Source of the DNA: Methanoregula sp.
GTDB taxonomy: Archaea; Halobacteriota; Methanomicrobia; Methanomicrobiales; Methanospirillaceae
Reading direction: 5' to 3'
Length of the DNA: 34,731 bases
NCBI GenBank assembly: GCA_026394605.1
Contig: JAPKXY010000031.1
Span: 1 to 34,731 of the forward strand
Position 1 is the first letter of the stretch, and each line of letters starts with the position of its first letter. The translations under genes were made by a program, and so were the position numbers. Shown here one piece after another: positions 15,478 through 23,625 of the stretch. The notes below the pieces were generated by a model. The model was not told where the DNA came from. It did not search any database and saw only the letters and a list, made by a program, of their open reading frames with translations.

Positions 15478-16335
15478 ATGATTCATTTCCAGAATCACCT
15501 TTTTGCCGGCTGCACTGCCGATTACAGGAATGCCCGGTATGTCATCTTCGGGGTTCCCTATGATGGTACGACATCATTTAAGCCCGGTACCCGCAATGGC
15601 CCGCGGGCGATACGGGAGATGTCGTATAATTTCGAAGCGTATGTCCCGTCATACAATATTGACCTTGCAAAACTTCCCCTTATTGATCTCGGCGATATCG
15701 ATTGCGGGGTCCTTGTGGAAGATGTCGTCACTGACGTGCAGGCAGCAGTGCAGGATATTATACAAGACAACAAGGTGCCGGTGATGCTTGGCGGGGAACA
15801 TTCCATCACCGTCGGGGCCGTTAAGGCGGCGAGACCCGATTGTTTTGTGGTCTGCGATGCCCATCTCGATCTCCGCGAAGATTACCGCGGGACGTGCTAC
15901 AACCATGCCTGCACCACGCGCCGTGTTTTTAAAGAAGGGACAGAGGATATTATTATCATAGGAGCGAGGAGTGGCACAGAGGAGCAGTTTGAATTTGCCC
16001 GGTCGCTTCTGCTGTTCACTGCTGATGAGATAAAAAAACGTGGCATGAATATGGTGATTAAGGAAATTTCCGATGCCATTGAAAACAAACGGGTGTATCT
16101 TTCCATTGATGCCGATGTCATTGACTGCTGCCTGACCCCCGGGCTCGGGACGCCGGAACCGTTCGGGCTGGCACCGCAGGATATCCGGGAGCTCATCACT
16201 GCAGTCGCACCCCGGGCAGTCGCTTTTGATTATGTCGAGGTCTGCCCGTTTGATGATGGACAGACAGCAACGGTTGCGGCACAGTTGGTGCGGGAGTTCA
16301 TCGCGGCACACTATGCGGCATATATTCAAAGTTGA
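15478..16335 (+). CDS. speB: Agmatinase (ureohydrolase family)
   Basis: 285 residues from ATG 15478. All Mn2+-binding motifs of ureohydrolases are present: GGEHS with His108, CDAHLDL with Asp127, His129 and Asp131, and SIDADVID with Asp211 and Asp213. Glu254 in DYVEVCPFDD is the usual catalytic-region acid. The enzyme converts agmatine to putrescine and urea. In haloarchaea an agmatinase-like activity has been tied to the deoxyhypusine pathway of aIF5A, which fits the position right after the aIF5A gene. After the second metal site the usual DPxxxPG reads DCCLTPG. A longer frame opening inside aIF5A at 15397 is unlikely. The 3' end overlaps the convergent surface-protein gene by 10 bp. Confidence 0.92.
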   Translation: MIHFQNHLFAGCTADYRNARYVIFGVPYDGTTSFKPGTRNGPRAIREMSYNFEAYVPSYNIDLAKLPLIDLGDIDCGVLVEDVVTDVQAAVQDIIQDNKVPVMLGGEHSITVGAVKAARPDCFVVCDAHLDLREDYRGTCYNHACTTRRVFKEGTEDIIIIGARSGTEEQFEFARSLLLFTADEIKKRGMNMVIKEISDAIENKRVYLSIDADVIDCCLTPGLGTPEPFGLAPQDIRELITAVAPRAVAFDYVEVCPFDDGQTATVAAQLVREFIAAHYAAYIQS

Positions 16336-17168
16336 AACTTACCGATATATGACGATGGTACTCTGATGTCAATTTTATATGATTTCAGCAGACTTGCCAT
16401 GATAATGAAATAATAATTCCGCTGACCTTCAAAGAATTTTTCCTTCCATGGCCGGGGATCTCCTCTTCCGGTTTTTGTATCTACTTTCCAGAGTTCAGGA
16501 TCGAGACTGCCAGGCGGGGTAATTATTCGTACAATCCTGTCCGGGTCTTCGGTATCCATGACCGTAATATTAAATTTTGGCAGAGTTGTAGAATACGAAC
16601 CCTGATAACCGGACATGGATACTCCTTGCCCTTGTGTTGGTCTTACAATATAGAAACCACCGATTTCTGATTGCTTACTCAAACCAACAGTGACCGGTTC
16701 GACAGTGTACCAGAGCTCCCAATACGGGAACGGGATGCTGATGATCTGCGTTGTGCCGCTGTATTGACCGGAAAACGTGGCGTATGTCGTCAGGTTCGTA
16801 TTCCGGAACGAGGCATTGTCAAATGGGATCTTGGGGGAGTTAAGCAGGGATTCGGTTAAATTTATCCCATAGGTTGAGGGGTCGACAAATTGTATCGTCT
16901 GCACGGAACTGCCGTTCCATGTCGGAACCGGTGTTGGTGTAACTGTTATCGTTGTTCGTTCAGGTGTCGGTGTTGTTGCCGGAGTCGCCATCGTCGTTGG
17001 TGTCGTGACAATAGTCGGAGGCTGGATAGGATGAAGAGGAGGGAGCGAGAAGTTCAGCGAGATGCCGAGGTTGGCCGGTTTTCCTGTTGTGATGGGGGCA
17101 ACCACCAATGAAATGATAACCAGTATGCCGAGCGCCAGCACCATCCACTGGATGTCCTCTTGTATCAT
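16326..17168 (-). CDS. Membrane-anchored extracellular protein with Thr/Pro-rich stalk
   Basis: 280 residues. One N-terminal hydrophobic segment (8-28: MVLALGILVIISLVVAP) is followed by a Pro/Thr-rich low-complexity stalk (45-85, many TTPT-like units) and a beta-rich domain to the C-terminus with several N-glycosylation sequons (NGS, NLT, NAS, NIT). No known domain recognised. The layout resembles surface proteins common in Methanomicrobiales: anchor, stalk, globular head outside the cell. It has a TATA-like GATATATCAATATGG-type stretch just upstream (17190-17204) and lies between agmatinase and the archaellin gene, but transcribed away from the latter. Function unknown. Confidence 0.7.
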   Translation of the reverse strand: MIQEDIQWMVLALGILVIISLVVAPITTGKPANLGISLNFSLPPLHPIQPPTIVTTPTTMATPATTPTPERTTITVTPTPVPTWNGSSVQTIQFVDPSTYGINLTESLLNSPKIPFDNASFRNTNLTTYATFSGQYSGTTQIISIPFPYWELWYTVEPVTVGLSKQSEIGGFYIVRPTQGQGVSMSGYQGSYSTTLPKFNITVMDTEDPDRIVRIITPPGSLDPELWKVDTKTGRGDPRPWKEKFFEGQRNYYFIIMASLLKSYKIDIRVPSSYIGKFQL

Positions 17169-17290
17169 CAGAAAGGACTTTGTTGCCGGGATATATCAAT
17201 ATGGTAGGAAAACAGGAGGAGAAATCGGGCGAAATTCTATATTGTGATCAAAAATTTAAAAAAAAACGAACGTTGCGTGATATGAAAAAA

Positions 17291-17307
17291 ATATCCGCAC
17301 CGGATAT
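17291..17307. promoter_or_regulatory. Perfect 7-bp inverted repeat in the archaellin upstream region
   Basis: ATATCCG CAC CGGATAT, a symmetric site suitable for a dimeric regulator or a short hairpin. It sits in the 329-bp gap between the surface protein gene and archaellin, about 100 bp upstream of the archaellin TATA box. Nothing else coding is seen in this gap. Confidence 0.3.
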
Positions 17308-17410
17308 CCTGGATCTCTCAATTGAAACCGTGATTCCGGTTAAATTCAATAAATAATTTGTATTAATCAAAAATATCGTCAAAAAGAAGAGTAAGGGTTT
17401 GCATAAAGCC

Positions 17411-17424
17411 TATATAGTATAAAA
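17411..17424 (+). promoter_or_regulatory. Archaellin promoter TATA box
   Basis: TATATAGTATAAAA is the strongest TATA-like sequence in the area. It predicts transcription start near 17440-17445 and a leader of about 55 nt ending in AAAGGTGAATTC just before the ATG, as expected for a highly expressed filament gene. Confidence 0.6.
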
Positions 17425-17497
17425 ACATTTTACCAACTAGAGGCACGGATAGCGATGCATAGCTTCCAGTGTCTACTTTAAGAACAAAGGTGAATTC

Positions 17498-18055
17498 ATG
17501 AATTCGTTTAAACAAAATGATAACGGGTTCACCGGGCTCGAGGCAGCGATCGTACTCATTGCGTTCGTTGTCGTCGCGGCGGTGTTCTCTTACGTGGTAC
17601 TCGGCGCCGGGTTCTTCACGAGCCAGAAGGCGCAGGAGACCGTGTACAAGGGTGTTCAACAGGCGACCACGAATGTCCTCTTAAAAGGTAGTATCTATGG
17701 GCTTGCAAGTGATGAAACTGCTGGCATTGACAATATAACTTTCACGATGGGACTGGCTCCGGGAGCCCCATCAATAGACATTACAAAAATGATAATTGTG
17801 TATTCAAATGCTACAGTTGCTCCCGTCATGATGAATTTCTCTTACACTGCACCTACTGCCACCTCTGCTACATTTTATGCAGCAAAAGATAATATGGGCG
17901 GTGAAGATCAAATTATGGTATATTTCCTGCTTCCAGCACCAGCCCCAAAAAATACTGAGATGCACATTGAAATCCGGCCCGGTGGCGGAGGAGCGGCAAT
18001 ACCGTTTACCAAAACCGTTCCACCAACGGTCAATAAAGTTAATGTTCTCCCATAA
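17498..18055 (+). CDS. Archaellin (archaellum filament protein)
   Basis: 185 residues. A class III signal peptide, MNSFKQNDNG, is followed by FTGLEAAIVLIAFVVVAAVFSY; the prearchaellin peptidase would cut after Gly10. The hydrophobic helix (11-45) is the conserved filament core, and the rest is a beta-rich outer domain with sequons (NIT, NAT, NFS) for N-glycosylation. AAAGGTGA precedes the ATG. This is the only archaellin in the window and lies about 7.7 kb upstream of the motor operon, so filament and motor genes are separately transcribed. The 5' part is GC-rich (37 of 60 bases at 17521-17580) while the outer domain is AT-rich (22 of 60 G/C at 17761-17820). The C-terminus is Gly/Pro-rich. 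Confidence 0.92.
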   Translation: MNSFKQNDNGFTGLEAAIVLIAFVVVAAVFSYVVLGAGFFTSQKAQETVYKGVQQATTNVLLKGSIYGLASDETAGIDNITFTMGLAPGAPSIDITKMIIVYSNATVAPVMMNFSYTAPTATSATFYAAKDNMGGEDQIMVYFLLPAPAPKNTEMHIEIRPGGGGAAIPFTKTVPPTVNKVNVLP

Positions 18056-18060
18056 TTTTT

Positions 18061-18395
18061 CTTATTTTTTTAAGAAATTCCTCAACACTACAATACACTA
18101 TGAGCATGGCTTTTCTTTGTATGATGGTGTTTTTTTAGCGCAGCACTCGATTTTTTTCGCAAACTTTTATTCTAATAGTCTTGTCCCACTTGGTTCCTGC
18201 GGATTTTTTGTTGAGTATTTTGCTCCGGTGCCGGTCATGCGGAATTTTTTTTATGGAAGAAACGGATATTAAAAAAATTCCACGGTGTCATGTTCCATCT
18301 ACCGCACTTGTTTTTTGTACCGGCCCGTTCCATTACCAGAGGGGCACATCACCCGTAACGCGGGACGAAGGGCTTTTTGCGCCGGTGTAAATCCG
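18061..18395. repeat. ~330-bp direct repeat, copy A (upstream of the toxin-antitoxin pair)
   Basis: Starts just after the archaellin stop. It aligns along its whole length with 19280-19612 in the same orientation, with substitutions and small length changes mainly in T runs. Identical blocks include 18101-18120 and a 34-nt block at 18286-18319. The internal T-run length changes break any common reading frame, so the repeat is probably non-coding. Bases 18396-18515, after the repeat, hold the mntA upstream region with a TATA-like TTTTTAAGTG. Confidence 0.75.
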
Positions 18396-18515
18396 GAGGC
18401 AGGAGCAGGGTCGAGTACCTGCCGGAGAGCTTTAGCGTTGAAAATCGATGAGCGATGGCTTACCCCAGACCCAATCGTTTTTAAGTGACTGCAAATACAA
18501 TATCTTCTGATAACT

Positions 18516-18815
18516 ATGCCAAAGACGGATCTCTACCAGCTGGTGAGTGCAAAAAAGGCAGAGATATCCAGTCTGGCCGCACACTACGGAGCATCGCATA
18601 TCCGCATTTTTGGATCGGTTGCCCGCCTCAGCTCAGACGAACAGAGTGACATCGATTTTCTTGTCGAACTGGAGCCCGGTCGGACCTTGTTTGACCTTGG
18701 CGGGCTGGCGCATGACCTTGAAGTGCTTCTCGGACGGCGGGTGGATGTCTGCACAGTACCGCTGCTGAGGGAACAAATACGTGAGCGGATCATCTCAGAG
18801 GCGATACCCATTTGA
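18516..18815 (+). CDS. MntA-type minimal nucleotidyltransferase antitoxin
   Basis: 99 residues. The nucleotidyltransferase signature GSVAR (33-37) and the catalytic acids of SDIDF (Asp45, Asp47), with a third candidate Asp77 in RRVDVCT, are all present, so the enzyme looks active. MntA proteins transfer AMP from ATP onto a tyrosine of the partner HEPN toxin HepT and silence it. The start ATG follows the 18061-18395 repeat, and the stop overlaps the HepT TTG start (TTGA). The pair is a complete type VII-like toxin-antitoxin operon and is framed by direct repeats, which suggests horizontal movement. Confidence 0.92.
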   Translation: MPKTDLYQLVSAKKAEISSLAAHYGASHIRIFGSVARLSSDEQSDIDFLVELEPGRTLFDLGGLAHDLEVLLGRRVDVCTVPLLREQIRERIISEAIPI

Positions 18816-19177
18816 GAGATGATCACCTCCGTCTTCAAGACATGGCAGAGGCGATCCGGCAGATTAAGAAATACGCCTCAAAGGGAAAGCAGGCATTTGA
18901 GCGGAACGAACTCATACGGATATGGGTCGTATATCATCTTCAGATCCTTGGCGAGGCGGCACGGGGTATATCGGATGAGTCGCAGAAACGCTATCATCAG
19001 ATTCCCTGGAGCAAGATCATCGGTTTCCGTAATATCCTGGTTCACCACTATTTTACGATCAATGCTGACGAGATATGGGCGGTCATTGAAGTGAATATTC
19101 CTCAATTGAAACGGGAACTTGACCGCATCCTGAAAAAATATCAAAAAGATACAAAAAAAGATCATTCGGAAATTTAA
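18812..19177 (+). CDS. HepT-type HEPN ribonuclease toxin (DUF86)
   Basis: 121 residues, all helical. The HEPN active site RNILVHHY (73-80) matches the Rx4HxY motif: Arg73 and His78 catalyse RNA cleavage and Tyr80 is the AMPylation target in characterised HepT proteins. The TTG at 18812 overlaps the antitoxin stop by 4 bp and restores the usual N-terminus (RDDHLRLQDMAEAIRQI); an internal ATG at 18842 is an alternative. Translation is therefore coupled to MntA, so toxin is made only with antitoxin. The gene ends about 100 bp before repeat copy B. Confidence 0.92.
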   Translation: MRDDHLRLQDMAEAIRQIKKYASKGKQAFERNELIRIWVVYHLQILGEAARGISDESQKRYHQIPWSKIIGFRNILVHHYFTINADEIWAVIEVNIPQLKRELDRILKKYQKDTKKDHSEI

Positions 19178-19279
19178 TAAACGGCATAATCCCAATCCAG
19201 CCATCAAGAAATTACCCGTGCAAGTATCTTTGGAAAGATTTTCTTATCTCATATGACGTTCCTTTAAACTGTGATTTCC

Positions 19280-19612
19280 CCTTTTTTTAAAAAAATTCCT
19301 CAAAACCGCAATACCCTGTGAGCATGGCTTTTCTTTGTGCGATCTTGTTTTTTTGTGCAGCACACGATTTTTTCACAAACTATTCATCAACTATTCCTGT
19401 CCCATCCTGTACCTGTGGATATTTTGTTGAGAGTTTTGCTCCGGTGCCGGTCGTGCGAATTTTTTTATGGAAGAACCGGATATTTTAAAAAAATTCCACT
19501 GTGTCATGTTCCATCTACCGCACTTGTTTTTTGTAACGGCTCTTTTCAGTACCAGAGAGGCACATTACCTGCAACGCGGGACGAAGGGATTTTTGCGCTG
19601 GGGCATATCCCC
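19280..19612. repeat. ~330-bp direct repeat, copy B (downstream of the toxin-antitoxin pair)
   Basis: Direct copy of 18061-18395, offset by about 1,218 bp. The 20-nt block 19319-19338 and the 34-nt block 19502-19535 are identical to copy A. Together the copies bracket mntA-hepT and could support excision or duplication by homologous recombination. Confidence 0.75.
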
Positions 19613-19664
19613 GTAGGTATCAGGTGTGCCTGTTACCCACCGGTATTCATCAATTTTTCCACCC

Positions 19665-19898
19665 ATGAACATGCCTGACTCTCTCGAGGAACAATACGCC
19701 CGATACGGGCTCCGTTTTCCTCTTTTTACCGTCGAACCCCGTTTCGACATGGCTCAGGTGTCCACCGCCATGAAAAAGTCTGATTTAATCGGTTATTTTT
19801 TAAAAATAACTTGGAAAACCCAAGGAAAAAATTGCTCTTTATCGCGATTCCGGGGCAGGGGTTTTGCAGGAGGTAGTACTTACCGGGGCTGTCCATGA
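19665..19898 (+). pseudogene. Degenerate open reading frame, unrecognised
   Basis: About 77 residues from ATG 19665 (MNMPDSLEEQYARYGLRF...). The first 40 residues look protein-like, but the frame then runs into Arg/Gly-rich sequence, while a second frame (about 19813-19938: LGKPKEKIALYRDSGAGVLQ...) reads more like coding sequence. This is consistent with a frameshifted remnant. No ribosome-binding site and no family recognised. The rest of the 19178-20450 gap holds repeat copy B, AT- and T-rich DNA, and the protease-operon terminator; no intact gene was found there. Confidence 0.3.
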
Positions 19899-20392
19899 TC
19901 TGCCCCCGGATTGCGCCGGCGAGGGTGTTTTTTCATGAGGGTCAGAACCGGAAGTTCAGGAAGGGGCAGGAGATTCTCCTCAATGCGTTAAGGGAATGCT
20001 GGCAGGTCACGTCCTGAAAAAGTGCATCGGAACCCGGACAATTTTTTTTCATTTCTCCTGCCTCCCCGAATTTTTTACATGCTTTTCCATACCCGCGTTA
20101 TTTAAAAAAAAACCTTACTTCGTTCAATATGTTCTCTGGACATGTTCCCTGACGAATGCATCGTGGAGGTGCCGCCCTGACAAAAATGATCTCAAGCGGC
20201 TTATAAAAAAATTGTCATCAAGAAATTTTTTTTATCAGGAGACGCACGCAAAAAAGAGGTGACAGAATAGTTCCGGGTTTTCCACAGGGCAGGGGACGGC
20301 AGCATTATAGGTATTGGGGTTATGGGGACAACAGCCCCTGCCATTATAATAAACCCCCCGAACAGGATTTTCCTCTCATTAAGCCAAGAGCC

Positions 20393-20425
20393 ATAAAAAA
20401 GGTCTGGCGGTTGGGGTTGTGCCAG
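20393..20425 (-). terminator. Hairpin plus T-tract after the protease operon
   Basis: On the minus strand, CTGGC (20425-20421) pairs with GCCAG (20408-20404), and the hairpin is followed by ACC and TTTTTT (20400-20395). It lies about 25 bp beyond the protease stop at 20451. Confidence 0.45.
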
Positions 20426-20450
20426 CCGTCAGGTGATTCCCGTACCTGTA

Positions 20451-22058
20451 TTATAATGCAGTCAGGGTGAACGTGATGGGGATCCTGTAGAGACGGTTTT
20501 CTCCAACAGCTGAGACCGGCCTGTCAGAGACCGTCACCTCCTGTTTAACATAATAAACATTTGGAACCGGCGTATCCATGCCCTGCCCGACACCGGTGAA
20601 TAGGATCGGATCAGTTGTTCCCGTCAGGACATAGTCTGGAGAGGAGAAGGGAGTTGCACTCAGCCGCAGGGGTTTTGAAAATACCTTGCCCGGGGATGCC
20701 CAACCGATAGGTACCCCTCCGGTTGTATAGCGGTACTCAGCCATCTTCCCTTTGGTTGCGGCTGGTTTTCCGCCGTCCAGTTTGTCACCGGCGCTGATCG
20801 CATAACTGACTCCCTTGGAAGCACGCGGCTCGAGTGCTACCCCATTCAGATTGTCACCAAAGTCCATGTGGTTCCAAAAGGTTTGGTAGCTCACCCACAG
20901 CGAGAACATTGCATTGTCGGAGTTTCCCACAACCTCAGTACCGCCACTTGTCACAGAACCGGCAACCGCAGTCAATGTCCGGGTGATACCAGAGGTTCCA
21001 GTACTACCAACGCTGAAAGAGGAATAGTCATCCTTGAAATTCGTTTTGTTAAGCCATAGTGTATGGCGCCCCCAGCTGACACCGGTTATTGTCTTTGGCG
21101 TGGTCCCCTGGCTGACTCCATCGATGTAAATGTTAGCGCCGGCAGGATTCGATGAGACAATTTCGGTTGCCCCGGCAGGGACACTATACGTATTTGCATT
21201 TGATGCATCCGGACGCCCCCACCCGAATACAGTATCATATCCACCCGAACCAAGGTCAATGGCGTTAAACTTCAACCTGTTGGCAATTTCCTGCCCCGTC
21301 TTTGCCGGGAACGCGCTCCTGAGGTCTGCAGCCGCAGCGGCAACGGTCGGTGCTGCTGCACTCGTGCCATAGAACGGATTGAAAAATCCACCCGCACCCG
21401 TGACATGTACACCATCAATGCCCGCCAGATCGGGTTTAGAACGGTGCCCTTCAAACAGGTTGGTTACCGGGCCCTGTGATGAGAACACCTCAATGTCATC
21501 ATTGCCCGAATCCGCAGCATTAATTGCGCCTGTTGCAAGAACGCCCGGTACCGCGGGGTGACCAAATATTGAGTCCAAACCTATGCTATTAGCAGGTAGC
21601 TGAGATGCCCCATTGTCCGTCCATGTAAATAGTTCGAGGGTGCTTGCGGACCCCGTCCATTTTTTCACTCTAATTTGGAAATCATGGGTAGGCCAGATAT
21701 TCTGATAATGAATGTGCTCAAACGGTGGGATACCCCAGTCACTACCTCCCTGGAACCATACACTGGATTTCACAAAATCACCGGAAGGATATTTTTCCAA
21801 GACCAAGTCGTAGTCATTTACCGAATGATCGAACTGATCATCCCACTGAAGGAAGATATCAACGGTCATACCGCTCGGGATATATACACGGATATATTTA
21901 AAATTAGGGTCAACACCTGCGCTGAAATCATGCCAGCCACCCCCCATATCATAAAAGATTCCCTGGTAGTGGTTCTGTGCATCATTGCCTGCAGCTGAGA
22001 CATAGATAATATTTTTTTTCGATATCAGCTCCTTCACATGCATGGCAACCATCCCATC
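20451..22058 (-). pseudogene. C-terminal part of a secreted subtilisin-like protease with PEGA domain, cut from its N-terminus by an in-frame TAG
   Basis: 535 codons in the same frame as the upstream segment, separated only by TAG at 22059-22061. It carries the oxyanion Asn (SAAGND, Asn23 counted from ATG 22052), the catalytic Ser in GTSAAAP (Ser231 from ATG 22052) and a PEGA domain (about 290-345: VSSNPAGANIYIDGVSQGTTP...). A beta-rich C-terminal domain without membrane anchor follows. No further stops or frameshifts occur over 1.6 kb, so decay, if real, is recent. Starting at ATG 22052 would yield an unsecreted fragment lacking the catalytic Asp, so this part is only useful if the TAG is read through or is a sequencing error. 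Confidence 0.75.
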
Positions 22059-22919
22059 CTAGAAATAGGGCTCATCATACCACCCGATGTCATCGACGAT
22101 CACCGTGCATCCTGCTGCCACGAGATCATCCATTGCATGATTAAATGCGAGCGTGTTTGTCCCCATGTCATGGAAATACAGCTTCGCACCGGGCGCCATG
22201 TCATAGATGATCTCAAGCATCGCAGTCCCCTCGTCGCCCCCGACGGTATTGCTCAGGATATTCAGTTTACCTGATGCAACGGTCGGGAGGTCCCCTGTGA
22301 ACACCGCGTCGGCATAATGGTCAACGCCATCGGATATAACCCCGACTTTGACACCGGTGCCGTTGATGAGACCAGCACGGAGCACGTTTGTATGGAGAAT
22401 CGTATCGCTCTCAGCCATTGCGCTCCCCATCCGTACCCGGGGCGGTATCACCTGCTGGATGTAACGGACTTCAGAACGGGACGCAAGCTGTTCAAGATGA
22501 TCAAAATTCACTTTCGCCACAGCGATATGGTCTGTCTCGTCACGGTCGGTTACGGTGGAGACAAACGGATCGATCACATGGGTTGATGCCGATGGGTCGA
22601 CCGAGACATACACGTAGGCAACGGTATCTCCTGAAGCGGATCCCTGTACCGCTAGGGTGCCTGTGCCCGGGGATACCGCCGGCGTTTCCTGCGAGAACAG
22701 GTCCGACGAGAGTTTCTTCTCCCACGGGCTCAATGACGCTTTTTGCTGCTCATATGCTGTAATATTAATTTCAGGCTGTGGTGTGCCGGTATTTGGCGGG
22801 AGTGTTGCAGGCACGGTAGTATCCGGAGGCTGATACGATGCCCCTACACTTCCGATGATCGGTGCACAACAGAGAAGTACAAGTGCGATAACAACCAGTG
22901 TCAGTATGCGTTTTTTCAT
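22059..22919 (-). CDS. N-terminal part of secreted S8-like serine protease: signal peptide, propeptide, first half of catalytic domain
   Basis: 286 codons before a TAG. A signal peptide (1-27, MKKRILTLVVIALVLLCC) is followed by a propeptide-like domain (about 60-165, including ASTHVIDPFVSTVTDRDETD and VIPPRVR). The catalytic domain then starts with VISDGVD (Asp197). The position where subtilisins have the HGT histidine reads GGDEGTAML (Glu230), as in sedolisin-like or atypical S8 enzymes. GAGGAAAC precedes the ATG. With the downstream frame the complete protein would be 822 residues. It is the last gene of a three-gene secreted-protein operon. Confidence 0.8.
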   Translation of the reverse strand: MKKRILTLVVIALVLLCCAPIIGSVGASYQPPDTTVPATLPPNTGTPQPEINITAYEQQKASLSPWEKKLSSDLFSQETPAVSPGTGTLAVQGSASGDTVAYVYVSVDPSASTHVIDPFVSTVTDRDETDHIAVAKVNFDHLEQLASRSEVRYIQQVIPPRVRMGSAMAESDTILHTNVLRAGLINGTGVKVGVISDGVDHYADAVFTGDLPTVASGKLNILSNTVGGDEGTAMLEIIYDMAPGAKLYFHDMGTNTLAFNHAMDDLVAAGCTVIVDDIGWYDEPYF

Positions 22920-22937
22920 AGTGTTTCCTCAATTACG

Positions 22938-23615
22938 TTATTTCAGACTCATTTTTTTCATAACGACAAGGATCGCCAGCATCCCGCAGATCACAGGCAG
23001 CCCGGAACCGGGAGCCTGCGTGGGGGTAGCCTGTTTCGATCCTGCCGAAGTTGTCATTTCGGTGCTTTGAGTGGTGCTTGGCGAACTTGGCGTTTCAGTG
23101 AACGTGGTCTGAACGGTTCCCATTGTGGGCAGCCGTAGCCGGGGCGGTATGACCTCCTGGATCAGCCGGACTTCCGGCAGCGAGGCAAGAGCCTCAAGCC
23201 TGCTGATACTCACCCAGGCAACGGCGATATGGTTCTGTTCATCACGGTCGGTCACGGTCACGACATAGGAATCGATGATATGGGTCGATGCGGCAGGAAT
23301 CACGTGAATATAGACATAGACACGATCATCTCCTTGCATGGTCCTCGCGGCCTCTATACCCTGACTGCCGGTCGTTATCAGCTCGACAAGATCAGACGAG
23401 AGTTTTTTTCGAGCCTCATTGGTTGTAGTATCCTTCTGGGGGGGAGTGATATTTCCAGACCCTGCAGTACCCGTTGGATTGAGATGTGGTGGTTGCGAGG
23501 TCGATACATTGTAATCCTGCACGTCGGGAGACGCCCCGGCAGTACGAAGGACCTGAATACATGCGAGCACGCAGAGTCCGATCATGAAGAGTGCGATCAG
23601 GTTTTTGTTCACCAT
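22938..23615 (-). CDS. Secreted, membrane-anchored stand-alone paralogue of the protease propeptide
   Basis: 225 residues. A signal peptide (1-28) and Pro/Thr-rich stretch lead to a domain (about 68-162) that matches the neighbouring protease propeptide almost block by block: KKLSSDL, YVYIHV, ASTHIIDSYVVTVTDRDE, NHIAVAWVS, LEALASLPEVR, IQEVIPPRLR. A Ser/Thr-rich stalk and a C-terminal hydrophobic anchor (GLPVICGMLAILVVMKK) follow. There is no protease domain. Free-standing subtilase propeptides can act as folding chaperones or tight inhibitors of the mature enzyme; that role here is inference. GGGGAACT precedes the ATG, and 18 bp separate it from the protease gene. Confidence 0.75.
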   Translation of the reverse strand: MVNKNLIALFMIGLCVLACIQVLRTAGASPDVQDYNVSTSQPPHLNPTGTAGSGNITPPQKDTTTNEARKKLSSDLVELITTGSQGIEAARTMQGDDRVYVYIHVIPAASTHIIDSYVVTVTDRDEQNHIAVAWVSISRLEALASLPEVRLIQEVIPPRLRLPTMGTVQTTFTETPSSPSTTQSTEMTTSAGSKQATPTQAPGSGLPVICGMLAILVVMKKMSLK

Positions 23616-23625
23616 AGTTCCCCGT

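Noticed and set aside
18181-18390. Protein similarity between frames in the two 330-bp repeats
   Set aside because: The similarity follows from the nucleotide repeat in any frame, and T-run length differences break frame elsewhere in the copies.
18061-19612. The toxin cassette as a classical insertion sequence
   Set aside because: There is no transposase and the bounding repeats are direct, not inverted, so IS mobility is not supported.
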